Shown one piece after another: positions 37,547 to 45,812 of a DNA stretch of 64,000 nucleotides. The position numbers and the translations under genes were made by a program. The stretch's first letter is position 1, and each line of letters begins with the position of its first letter. This DNA comes from Corynebacterium callunae DSM 20147 (GTDB lineage Bacteria; Actinomycetota; Actinomycetes; Mycobacteriales; Mycobacteriaceae), in assembly GCF_000344785.1 (NCBI RefSeq), contig NC_020506.1, forward strand, positions 1-64,000. The letters are read 5' to 3'. The notes below the pieces were generated by a model. That model was not told where the DNA came from. It worked only from the letters and a program-made list of their open reading frames with translations, and did not search any database.

Positions 37547-39250
37547 TTAGGATCGTGCACGCACCGCTAGTGAAAGGGTGAACTGGGTATCTCCATCATT
37601 GAGATCAACACCCAAAAGCCTTTCAATGGTGGAAATACGTGAATAAAGTGCCGTGCGGGAAAGATACATGGCATCTGCTGCAGCTGACCTGGAAGTAGGG
37701 AAGCGCAGAATGGTTTCCAAGGTTTCCAAGAGATCTGAACCATGGCGGGAATCGTGAACCAGCAAAGGCTCTAGGGTGGAATCCACAAATGCTTGTACTC
37801 GGACATCACCGCTAAGCGAATGCATAAGTCCATCAATTCGGTCACGGGAAACTCTAAAAAGATGCACTCCATCGGCGCTTCCCAAGAATTCTGAACGCCT
37901 GACCTGGTGCAATGCAGATGATAGGTCGACTGGGCCAGTTAGATCGCTAGAAATAATAATGGAGACCCGTGGTGCGAGGGAACGTAGTCTATCCATTAGT
38001 TGATTGCAACGCTGCGGAATATTGCTTTCGGCAGTTAGCGTCCATGCACAGTTAATGCGATCGGGAAATTCTGGGGAAACTGCAGCTAAGGCAAAGGAAC
38101 GGGGCGCAGTGGATTCCAAAATGCGGCGGACTTCTTCAGCTGCAATTCGGTTGCCGTGGAATCGAATATCCAGCGCTAAGATTTGTCTATCCCGGGTCGG
38201 GAAGCCGGTAGCCTCCAGTACCGTCCTTTCACCATCGACCGTGGTGAAGCGGTTATCCATTAACCTTTGCAGCGATACACGATCCACTAATTCATTCCAA
38301 GAATTTGGATTGGCAGAAGCTACCCTTTCAATGGCTAAGGCCATAGCTGCATGGCGCAAAATATAAGATCCGTGCGCTGGATTTTCAGTAGTGCCGCGGA
38401 AATACAATCTGCCCCAGTGGCTTCCCTGAGCTTGAATATCAATAAAATCCCAGGTGATAGTGGGATCAGTAGGGTCACATACTCGGATTGGTTCAGCAAT
38501 AAGACCTTGATGACGGTTTTCCAAAGACCATAATCTGGACTTCTTTTCCCAGTCTGCAAGAAGTTCAGAAGGTAGTTCATGACCTTCCGAATAGTAGATC
38601 ACGCGGTGGGCTAGATCTTCTAGTACTACGGGGCAACCAAGGAGACGGGACGCATGAATAACAAGTTGTTCAGTGGGTGCGCCATTAAACATCAGGGACC
38701 AAAAAGATTCTGAAATATCGCGCATGGCTGCAGTTTGGGCAAACTGCTCGTTGAGAATGCGAGTGTGAACTTCTTCAGTAACACTGACAAAGCGCAGCTC
38801 ACGGTGGGTAACAATGAGGGGAAGACGATGTCTTTCACATTCTTTTTGCACAGCTGGGGGAAGTTGCTTCCAATGAGTGCCTAATTCCACCAAAAGGCCG
38901 GTGGCTTCTGCGCGGGCAAATTGGTCAATATTCATCCTGATCTCGGTATCGTCCTCACCAAGCCCAAGACCAGTGGTTAAAAGCAGCTCATGGCCACGCA
39001 GTAATTTTCCAGCGCGGGGAGATTCGGCAACATGTACCCAGCGCACATTGTGGTCTAATTGCTCATGCCCATAGAGAACTTCAACCTGGGCACGTCTGAG
39101 AACGGGGAGCTCAAGGACCTCTTTTAAGGTAATTGTTGATGGTGGTTCAACTGAAGAAAGAGGCGTGCGTGCGTGGGGATGGAGTTTAGGCTGTTGCCCT
39201 GTGCTCCGGCCCACGGCGGAAGAGTTCATTGGGACAGGCATGGACTTCAC
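37547..39250 (-). CDS. PucR-family transcriptional regulator
   Basis: PucR-type proteins control purine and pyrimidine breakdown genes in Gram-positive bacteria. The 567-residue protein has an N-terminal PucR domain (about residues 40-160), a central GGDEF-like CdaR region and a C-terminal helix-turn-helix (SAAADAMYLSRTALYSRISTIERLLG, about residues 525-550). It is divergent from the semialdehyde dehydrogenase gene. It probably activates the island when pyrimidines or beta-alanine are present, but this is inferred from position. A translation start a few codons later (ATG, PVPMNSS) is possible. Confidence 0.85.
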   Translation of the reverse strand: MKSMPVPMNSSAVGRSTGQQPKLHPHARTPLSSVEPPSTITLKEVLELPVLRRAQVEVLYGHEQLDHNVRWVHVAESPRAGKLLRGHELLLTTGLGLGEDDTEIRMNIDQFARAEATGLLVELGTHWKQLPPAVQKECERHRLPLIVTHRELRFVSVTEEVHTRILNEQFAQTAAMRDISESFWSLMFNGAPTEQLVIHASRLLGCPVVLEDLAHRVIYYSEGHELPSELLADWEKKSRLWSLENRHQGLIAEPIRVCDPTDPTITWDFIDIQAQGSHWGRLYFRGTTENPAHGSYILRHAAMALAIERVASANPNSWNELVDRVSLQRLMDNRFTTVDGERTVLEATGFPTRDRQILALDIRFHGNRIAAEEVRRILESTAPRSFALAAVSPEFPDRINCAWTLTAESNIPQRCNQLMDRLRSLAPRVSIIISSDLTGPVDLSSALHQVRRSEFLGSADGVHLFRVSRDRIDGLMHSLSGDVRVQAFVDSTLEPLLVHDSRHGSDLLETLETILRFPTSRSAAADAMYLSRTALYSRISTIERLLGVDLNDGDTQFTLSLAVRARS

Positions 39251-39634
39251 TTTCGGCTTTAAGGATGGGCATCAGCTAGTTGGTGCCTTTTAAAGACAAT
39301 CATAACTGTCAACCAATAGAAAATTTCTTCGGCCACCCAATATTGCCGCCTAAAAGTGTGAACATTGTGTAATTTTCTTCCACTTACCTGCCACAGTATG
39401 AACCTATAAAGCTATAGATATTGCTGTCATACTGGGATCCACGGAAGTATTTAACGTCAGTTTTTGCCCTTGAAGGTGCTTTGAGCTGAGCTTTTAGTTA
39501 ACTCCGCAGCAGTGCCCAAAAATTCATTAAAAAGTTAAATCACAACTGATTTGAAAACAAAAGTAACTAACACAGTGTCATTGTGTGGTTCGCCAACTTT
39601 TTTTAAAAACCCCAAAATCCCCAGGAGATAAGCA
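39251..39634. promoter_or_regulatory. Divergent promoter region with inverted repeat
   Basis: The 384-base gap between the PucR gene and mmsA contains no gene. CAGTATGA at 39394-39401 and TCATACTG at 39427-39434 form an inverted repeat of 8-bp arms, a candidate PucR-type operator. The ribosome site CCAGGAG precedes mmsA. Confidence 0.55.
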
Positions 39635-41188
39635 ATGTCACAAACCCTTAGTGCCACCCTCAGCACTACCTCGGAGTCGCCTGCGACGGCCAATGCAACA
39701 GCACAGCCACCCATTATTGGGCACATTATTAATGGCCAGCCACACACTGAGAGCGAACATTTCAGCAAGGTCTTTAACCCAGCGACAGGGCAGGTCACTG
39801 GACATTTAGCACTAGCCACCACGGAGACAGTCGCTGCCGCAATTGCCGCAGCACAGGCTGCCGCACCGAGTTGGCGGGCTACTGGCCTGGCAAAACGTGC
39901 AGCTGTGATGTTCAAATTGCATGAGATCATCACCTCGCGCCGGGATGAACTGGCGCTGATTATCAGTAAAGAACAAGGAAAAGTACTGTCCGATGCCCAG
40001 GGTGAGATCACCCGTGGTTTGGAAAATGTGGAGTTTTGCGCTGGTCTGGTCCATCACATGAAAGGCGAGTACCTGGAACAAGCAGCTCAGGGTCTTGATG
40101 TTCATCAAATCCGGCAGCCACTCGGCGTTGTCGCATGTATTACTCCCTTCAATTTCCCCGCCATGGTGCCACTGTGGATGATCACCACCGCCATTGCCGC
40201 CGGCAACACCGTCATCCTCAAACCCAGCGAAAAAGATCCCAGCGCCGTTAACTGGATCGTCGAAGCCTTCCATGAAGCTGGGTTGCCAGCCGGTGTGCTT
40301 AACCTCGTGCACGGAGATAAAACTGCAGTGCAGACGCTTATCGATGACCCCCGCGTGCAGGCCATCAGCTTTGTGGGGTCTACACCCATTGCGCGCGCTA
40401 TTTATACCCAGGCCACTGCCCAAGGTAAGCGTGTGCAGGCGCTCGGCGGCGCCAAAAACCATATGGTGGTCATGCCTGATGCAGATCTTGACGCAGCCGC
40501 GGATGCCGCCATTTCCGCTGGCTTTGGCGCTGCCGGTGAAAGATGCATGGCCATTAGTGTGGTGGTTCCAGTGGGTGATATCGCTGATGAACTCATCGCA
40601 AAAATCTCCGAACGAATGGCAAAACTTACCATCGGTGCTGGCACTGATCCTACTTCTGAAATGGGGCCAGTAATTACTGCCGAAGCTAAAACTCGTATCG
40701 AAGGCCTTATCGATGGAGCCACAGCCGACGGAGCCACAGTAGTTGTTGATGGTCGCGTACTGGAATTGCCGGCAGCTGGATTTTTTGTGGGACCAACACT
40801 CATCGACAATGTTGTCCCGGGCATGGCTGTTTATGATGAAGAAATTTTCGGTCCTGTTCTTTCGGTGGCCCGTGTCAGCAGTTTTGATGAGGCCGTGGCA
40901 TTGATCAACAACTGCCAATTTGCCAATGGCACAGCGGTATTCACCCGTGATGGCCGTACTGCCCGCGAGTTTGAGTACGCCATCGAGGTAGGAATGGTTG
41001 GCATCAACGTTGCCATCCCGGTTCCCATTGGTGCTTTTTCCTTTGGCGGTTGGAAGGACTCACTTTTTGGTGACACTCACATCTACGGCCCGGAATCCTT
41101 CAACTTCTATACCCGCCGCAAGGTGGTTACTTCCCGCTGGCCACAGCCCGAAGAATCCCAGATCAACCTCGGTTTCCCCACCAACTAA
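39635..41188 (+). CDS. mmsA: CoA-acylating methylmalonate/malonate-semialdehyde dehydrogenase
   Basis: This enzyme turns methylmalonate semialdehyde into propionyl-CoA, or malonate semialdehyde into acetyl-CoA, with CO2 release and NADH. The 517-residue ALDH has the catalytic Cys in FGAAGERCMAIS (about residue 305), the nucleotide-binding FVGSTPIARAIY and the MmsA-type LGGAKNHMVV. The first 30 residues are Thr/Ser-rich and possibly not needed. It is the last step of reductive pyrimidine catabolism. Fourteen bases separate it from the aminotransferase gene, so they share a transcript. Confidence 0.92.
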   Translation: MSQTLSATLSTTSESPATANATAQPPIIGHIINGQPHTESEHFSKVFNPATGQVTGHLALATTETVAAAIAAAQAAAPSWRATGLAKRAAVMFKLHEIITSRRDELALIISKEQGKVLSDAQGEITRGLENVEFCAGLVHHMKGEYLEQAAQGLDVHQIRQPLGVVACITPFNFPAMVPLWMITTAIAAGNTVILKPSEKDPSAVNWIVEAFHEAGLPAGVLNLVHGDKTAVQTLIDDPRVQAISFVGSTPIARAIYTQATAQGKRVQALGGAKNHMVVMPDADLDAAADAAISAGFGAAGERCMAISVVVPVGDIADELIAKISERMAKLTIGAGTDPTSEMGPVITAEAKTRIEGLIDGATADGATVVVDGRVLELPAAGFFVGPTLIDNVVPGMAVYDEEIFGPVLSVARVSSFDEAVALINNCQFANGTAVFTRDGRTAREFEYAIEVGMVGINVAIPVPIGAFSFGGWKDSLFGDTHIYGPESFNFYTRRKVVTSRWPQPEESQINLGFPTN

Positions 41189-41201
41189 AAGGAGCAAGAA
41201 C

Positions 41202-42521
41202 ATGACAACGGTAGCTGCCCCAACATCCCATGTTTTTCATTCATGGTCGGCCCAAGACCACGTTGATTCTTTACATGTTGTCGCCGGACAAGGCGTATTT
41301 TTTGAAGATGACAAAGGTCAGCAATATCTAGATTTTGCCTCCCAATTGGTCAACCTCAACTTAGGCCACCAGCATCCTCGACTAGTCAAGGCACTGCAGG
41401 CACAAGCTGAAAAACTAGCTACTATCCAGCCAGCCTTTGCTAATGATGCCCGTTCTGAGCTGGCCCGTTTAATTTCTGAGGCAGCACCCAGATCGCTTAA
41501 CCAAGTGTTTTTTACCAATGGTGGAGCCGATGCCAATGAACATGCGGTAAGAATGGCTCGCTTACATACTGGACGCAGAAAAGTTATGTCTATGTACCGT
41601 TCCTATCACGGCGCTACGACGACGGCGATTAGTTTGACCGGCGATCCTCGCCGCTGGGCTAATGAGCCCAGTGATAGTTCAGTTGTGCACTTTTTCGGCC
41701 CCTACGCCTATCGCTCCGCCTTTTGGGCAGGATGTGAAAAAGAAGAATGTGAACGCGCTTTGGCACATTTGGAAGCACAAATCATTTTAGAGGGCGCAGC
41801 TACTATCGCAGCCATCATCATTGAAACTGTGGTGGGAACCAATGGCATTTTGGTGCCACCGCCTGGTTATCTTCCAGGTGTGCGCGCCCTGTGTGATAAA
41901 TACGGAATTGTCTATATCGCAGATGAAGTCATGGCAGGTTTTGGCAGGACTGGCACCATGTTCGCAGTGGAGAATTTTGGGGTGGAACCTGATCTTTTAA
42001 CCTTTGCTAAGGGCGTGAATTCAGGTTATGTCCCATTGGGTGGTGTGGTTATTTCTGATGATATTGCCGCTACTTTTGCTCATACTGTGTATCCCGGTGG
42101 TTTGACCTATTCCGGGCATCCTTTGGCCTGCGCGGTAGGTGTGGAAACCTTCGCAGTGTTTAAAGATGAAGATATCTTGCAGCGCACTCAAACCTTGGGG
42201 CAAGAAGTGGTGGCACCATTTTTGGCTGATCTTTGCAAGGACTTTGAGCAAGTAGGTGAGGTTCGTGGCCTGGGCTTATTCTGGGCAATAGAGTTGGTTA
42301 AGGATTCTCGCAGTAGAGAAGCCTTGGTGCCTTTTAATCCGAGTGCGGAGGAAAATGCGCCAATGTTACGCATCGGAGCAGCCCTCAAGGCAGCTGGCTT
42401 GTGGCCGATGATTCAACAAAATCGAATCCACATCGCACCGCCATTGATTATTTCGGAGGCAGAGCTAAAGCGGGGGTTGGAGATTATTAAGCAGGTACTC
42501 AGCGCAGAATTAAGGGGGTAA
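41202..42521 (+). CDS. Class III aminotransferase for beta-alanine / 3-aminoisobutyrate
   Basis: This PLP enzyme transfers the amino group from beta-alanine or 3-aminoisobutyrate to a keto acid, giving the semialdehyde used by MmsA. From the ATG at 41202 with AAAGGAGC ahead, it has 439 residues. The PLP lysine is in TFAKGVNSGYVPLGG and the cofactor-binding Asp in YIADEVMAGFGRTG. The longer frame upstream lies in mmsA. The stop (42519-42521) lies within the left inverted repeat of an IS1249-like element, so the last two residues and the stop codon may come from the insertion. The family fold is complete. Confidence 0.88.
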   Translation: MTTVAAPTSHVFHSWSAQDHVDSLHVVAGQGVFFEDDKGQQYLDFASQLVNLNLGHQHPRLVKALQAQAEKLATIQPAFANDARSELARLISEAAPRSLNQVFFTNGGADANEHAVRMARLHTGRRKVMSMYRSYHGATTTAISLTGDPRRWANEPSDSSVVHFFGPYAYRSAFWAGCEKEECERALAHLEAQIILEGAATIAAIIIETVVGTNGILVPPPGYLPGVRALCDKYGIVYIADEVMAGFGRTGTMFAVENFGVEPDLLTFAKGVNSGYVPLGGVVISDDIAATFAHTVYPGGLTYSGHPLACAVGVETFAVFKDEDILQRTQTLGQEVVAPFLADLCKDFEQVGEVRGLGLFWAIELVKDSRSREALVPFNPSAEENAPMLRIGAALKAAGLWPMIQQNRIHIAPPLIISEAELKRGLEIIKQVLSAELRG

Positions 42522-42545
42522 GTGACAGAAAGTGTGTCCGGATAC

Positions 42546-43994
42546 GAGGGTGTCAGATGGTTTGTGTGTGAGGGAATCCCCACACATCAAGGAGATGAAC
42601 CAGAATGACTACCGTGGCTAAACGAGATCCAGAAGATTCCGCACGGATCAAAGCAATCGAAGAGAAACTACTCGCCAATCCCGAAATGGCGAAGCTCATC
42701 GGTGAGCTCGGCACCTCCACCACCGACGCCAATGACCTGGTTAGGGGCCTACTCCAGGCCTCGATCAACCGGGGTTTGAATGCTGAAATGGATGCCCACC
42801 TCGGCTATGAGCACGGTGATCGGGATGGTAAAACAGAAGCTGAACAGGGCAATCATCGCAACGGTTACTACCCCAAGCGGGTCGATTCCAACTACGGTCC
42901 CGTCGATGTTGCTGTCCCCAGAGACCGCAACGGCTCTTTCTTGCCCACGATGGTACCCAAAGGCTCCCGCCGGCTCACCGACGTCGATGACATGATCATC
43001 AGCCTCTATGCCGGCGGGATGACCGTACGCGATATCCAACACCACATGATCACCTCCATGGGTGTCGATATTTCCCACGAGACGATCTCCGCGATCACCG
43101 ATGCTGTTTTGGATGAGGTGATGATCTGGCAAAACCGCCAACTCGATGACTTCTACCCGGTGATCTTCCTCGATGCACTACGCATCAAAGTCCGTGACGG
43201 GGGCCGGGTGGTCAACAAATCCGCCCTCACCTGGCTATTGGGGTGGATATGGAGGGTATCAAGCACATCCTGGGTATCTGGTTGGCTAAGGAAGAAGGAG
43301 CATCATTTTGGGCTCATGTGTGCGCCAACCTGGCCTCCCGTGGGGTCCAGGACGTGTTCATCGTGTGCTGTGACGGGCTCAAGGGCCTGCCGCAGGCCGT
43401 GGAAGCCACCTGGCCTGATTCGATGGTCCAGACCTGTGTGGTGCACCTGATCCGGGCGGCGAACCGGTGGGTGGCCTACGGGGATCGCAAGGCGGTATCG
43501 GCCCAGCTGAAAAAGATTTACACTGCCCCGACCGAGGACACCGCACGCGCGGCGTTGGAGGAGTTTGAAGCATCTGAACTGGGGGTCAAGTACCCGCAGT
43601 CGGCGAAGGTCTGGCGGGATGCCTGGGATCGGTTTATCCCGTTTCTGCAGTTCCCGCCGATGGCACGGAAGGTGATCTATACGACGAACTCGATTGAGTC
43701 GATGAACAATGAGCTGCGCAAAGCTACCCGGAACCGGGTGCAGTTCACCAATGATGAGTCTGCGATCAAGACGCTGTGGTTGATGATCTGCAATATTGAG
43801 GATAAGCGGGCGGCGAAACGCGCTAAGCAGGGAAAACGGGTGGCTGCCAGCAGCGGCCGGTTGATTGAGGGTCGCAAGGTTGCCAATTGGAAGCAGGCGA
43901 TTAATCAGATGGCGGTGGCGTTCCCAGACCGCTTCGAGGCTTACCTTTAACTTTTAAATCCGGGAGCCCCACACACAAACAACTTGACACGCTC
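42546..43994 (+). mobile_element. IS256-family element inserted in the IS1249-like left end
   Basis: The element is 1449 bp with 28-bp inverted repeats matching at 23 positions (left 42546-42573, right 43967-43994, both starting GAG from outside). An exact 8-bp target duplication CCGGATAC flanks it (42538-42545 and 43995-44002). The host site is just inside the left inverted repeat of the IS1249-like element, so this is the later insertion. Confidence 0.88.
42605..43950 (+). pseudogene. IS256-family transposase, frameshifted
   Basis: The mutator-type transposase is split. The first frame (from 42605) covers the N-terminal DNA-binding part and the first catalytic Asp (VIFLDALRIKV). Reading then shifts by -1 near 43225-43235, between NKSA and AIGVDMEGIK. 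The second frame carries the second Asp (VCCDGLKGLP) and the late Glu (TTNSIESMNNELRK). Together they make about 448 residues, the usual size. One base seems to be missing, so the enzyme should be inactive unless the frameshift is suppressed. The element could still move if a related transposase is present in the genome. Confidence 0.88.
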
Positions 43995-44100
43995 CCGGAT
44001 ACCGGAATAACCCCAGACCACCACCCCTAAACCAAGGTTAAATAGCTCCCCAACAGCTATTCACCACTGCTTAACCCACCCCAAACCACCAATCTGGTAG

Positions 44101-45318
44101 ATGCCATCGGTTGGATATTTCCCCGTGACAACCAACCGACCACGCTGCCCCGTATGCAGCAACACCACCAAGAAAAACGGCACCACCACCAAAGGAACCA
44201 CCAGGTGGCGATGCACCCACTGCGGACACAGCTTCACCAGAACCACCCAAACCACCCACCAACACGCCGCGACTTTCAGACTGTTCATCACCTGGATCAC
44301 GGGCAAGAAATCTTTGTCTGAACTTGCCCACGAACACGGCTGCCACCGCCGTACCCTGGCCAGGAAATTCACCTGGTGCTGGTGGATCCAACCACCCACC
44401 ACCCCAGACCCTCATCGTGTCTACGACCAGATCTTCCTCGACGGCACCTACCTCAACGGCGGCTGTTTGCTCATCGCCTCCACCACCGATCACGTTATCT
44501 CCTGGCACTGGTGCCACAAAGAAAACAAGGCCGCCTACACCGCCCTATTACAACCACTGACCCCACCACTAATCGTGGTCATCGACGGTGGCCAAGGAGC
44601 CTACTCAGCCATCAACACCCTCTGGCCGACCACGAAAATCCAACGCTGCCTGGTCCATATCCAGCGCAACGTCCGCCGCAACACCACCAGCAGGCCCAGA
44701 ACCGATGCCGGCAAAGCCATCTACCGCATCGCCTTAAACCTCACCAAGGTCACAACCCCAGAGCAAGCAGCAACCTGGGTAACCCACCTGCATGATTTCA
44801 ACACCGTCTACCGCAGCTATATGGACGAAAAAACCTACATACCGAAAAATCAACGCTCCGGTGACAAAGCATGGGTTTTCACCCACGCCCGGGTGCGTAA
44901 GGCCTACAACCAGCTGGAATACGCCTACAAGCGGGGATTCTTATTCACCTGGCTCCAACCACCAGCAGGCATCCTCGACCCAGAAACACTCGCCTCGACC
45001 ACCAACGCGCTGGAAGGCGGCGTCAACGCCCCACTGAAAGAACAAGCCCGGTTACACCGTGGCCTGCCGACACACCGCCAACGCGTCGCGATCGACTGGT
45101 GGCTTTACTTAAAAACGCAAGCACCCGACGACCCTGTTCGGATCGCCGGGCGCCAGTAGTGGGGTCACCACGCACGTCTACTTGCACATGAAGTAACTGA
45201 GACTGACATCGTAAACATCCACGGACACGATGACGGTCGGCCAGCTACCTACGACAACGCGATCGACACCACGTATTCATACTCTATGGGTATCCGGCAG
45301 GGATCGGTAGGCCGATAA
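44101..45318 (+). pseudogene. IS1249-type transposase with premature amber codon
   Basis: The first 352 residues carry a Cys4 zinc-finger-like start (CPVCSNTTKKNG and CTHCGHSF) and the DDE core with IFLDGTYL, VVIDGGQGAYS and TTNALEGGVNAPLK, the last holding the Glu. At 45157-45159 a TAG interrupts the frame after AGRQ. The same frame stays open for 52 more codons to TAA at 45316, ending with RPATYDNAIDTTYSYSMGIR, a typical tail for this family. Probably CAG became TAG. True start may be GTG at 44125. The upstream part of the element was separated by the IS256-type insertion. Confidence 0.75.
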
Positions 45319-45326
45319 CCCGGGGA

Positions 45327-45364
45327 CTGGCTCCTGTGACACGCCGGAGCCAGACACACTTTTT
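45327..45364 (+). terminator. Hairpin at the right end of the IS1249-like element
   Basis: CTGGCTCC pairs with GGAGCCAG over an 11-base loop, followed by a T-run after ACACAC. It overlaps the right inverted repeat and would stop transposase transcription. Confidence 0.65.
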
Positions 45365-45393
45365 GTCCCTTAACCCGAATTAGTTAACGCAAT

Positions 45394-45430
45394 AAAAAAG
45401 CTCTTAGCGTTTCCCGCTAAGAGCTTTTTT
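45394..45430. terminator. Terminator downstream of crgA
   Basis: AAAAAAGCTCTTAGCG pairs with CGCTAAGAGCTTTTTT over five bases. It is bidirectional and marks the start of the conserved core to the right. Confidence 0.92.
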
Positions 45431-45438
45431 GGTGGCGG

Positions 45439-45711
45439 TTAGCGCCAACCCATGGTCATCAACAAGCCGATGATCATCAGGCCAAAGCCAATGCCATAGT
45501 TCCAGGCACCAAGCTGAGCCATAAATGCAATATCCTCACCAGCAAGGTAATTGGTGATCAACCAGGCCAGGCCGATGATCATAAAGGCAAACATGATCAC
45601 CTTGTACCACATTGGGGTGCCGGTGGAATTGATCTTCACCGGAGTGCGGTTAGCGCTGGGATTGCTGGAAACCGGAGTTGCTGCGTTATTGGTAACTCTT
45701 GCCTTTGGCAT
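45439..45711 (-). CDS. crgA: Cell division protein CrgA
   Basis: CrgA is a small divisome protein that helps recruit peptidoglycan synthases and in mycobacteria binds FtsZ, FtsI and CwsA. The 90-residue protein has the conserved [21 protein letters not shown] stretch and two membrane segments (about residues 35-55 and 66-85). Position next to the pknB cluster is conserved in actinobacteria. It is the last gene in the minus-strand array and has a terminator. Confidence 0.93.
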   Translation of the reverse strand: MPKARVTNNAATPVSSNPSANRTPVKINSTGTPMWYKVIMFAFMIIGLAWLITNYLAGEDIAFMAQLGAWNYGIGFGLMIIGLLMTMGWR

Positions 45712-45812
45712 TGTTCACACCTTCATGTTTCTATTGCTTGCTTTTAATCGGAGCCCGGCAACCGGTACTTTCTCATTTCGAGCTTAATGTACCAGCTGCC
45801 GGGAGAGGTAGC

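Larger units (their letters stand above)
42515..45376 (+). mobile_element. IS1249-like element, split by an IS256-type element
   Basis: The left end (42515-42541) and right end (45350-45376) are inverted repeats, matching at 23 of 27 positions. The inner core AAAGTGTGTC is shared and outer GGG residues are present. With the inserted IS256-type element and its target duplication removed, the element is about 1.4 kb, as expected for IS1249. GAATTA flanks both ends (42507-42512 and 45377-45382), perhaps a partial target duplication. The element sits at the junction of the catabolic island and the core crgA region. Exact outer ends are uncertain by a few bases. Confidence 0.75.

Noticed and set aside
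42605..43950. Programmed frameshifting in the IS256-type transposase
   Set aside because: IS256-family elements normally encode one continuous transposase and no slippery sequence is seen at the shift, so a mutation or read error is the better explanation.
45160..45318. A separate truncated gene to the right of the IS1249 transposase
   Set aside because: The frame is the same as the transposase frame, separated only by one TAG, and it ends just before the IS inverted repeat. It is the C-terminus of the transposase, not an interrupted neighbour.
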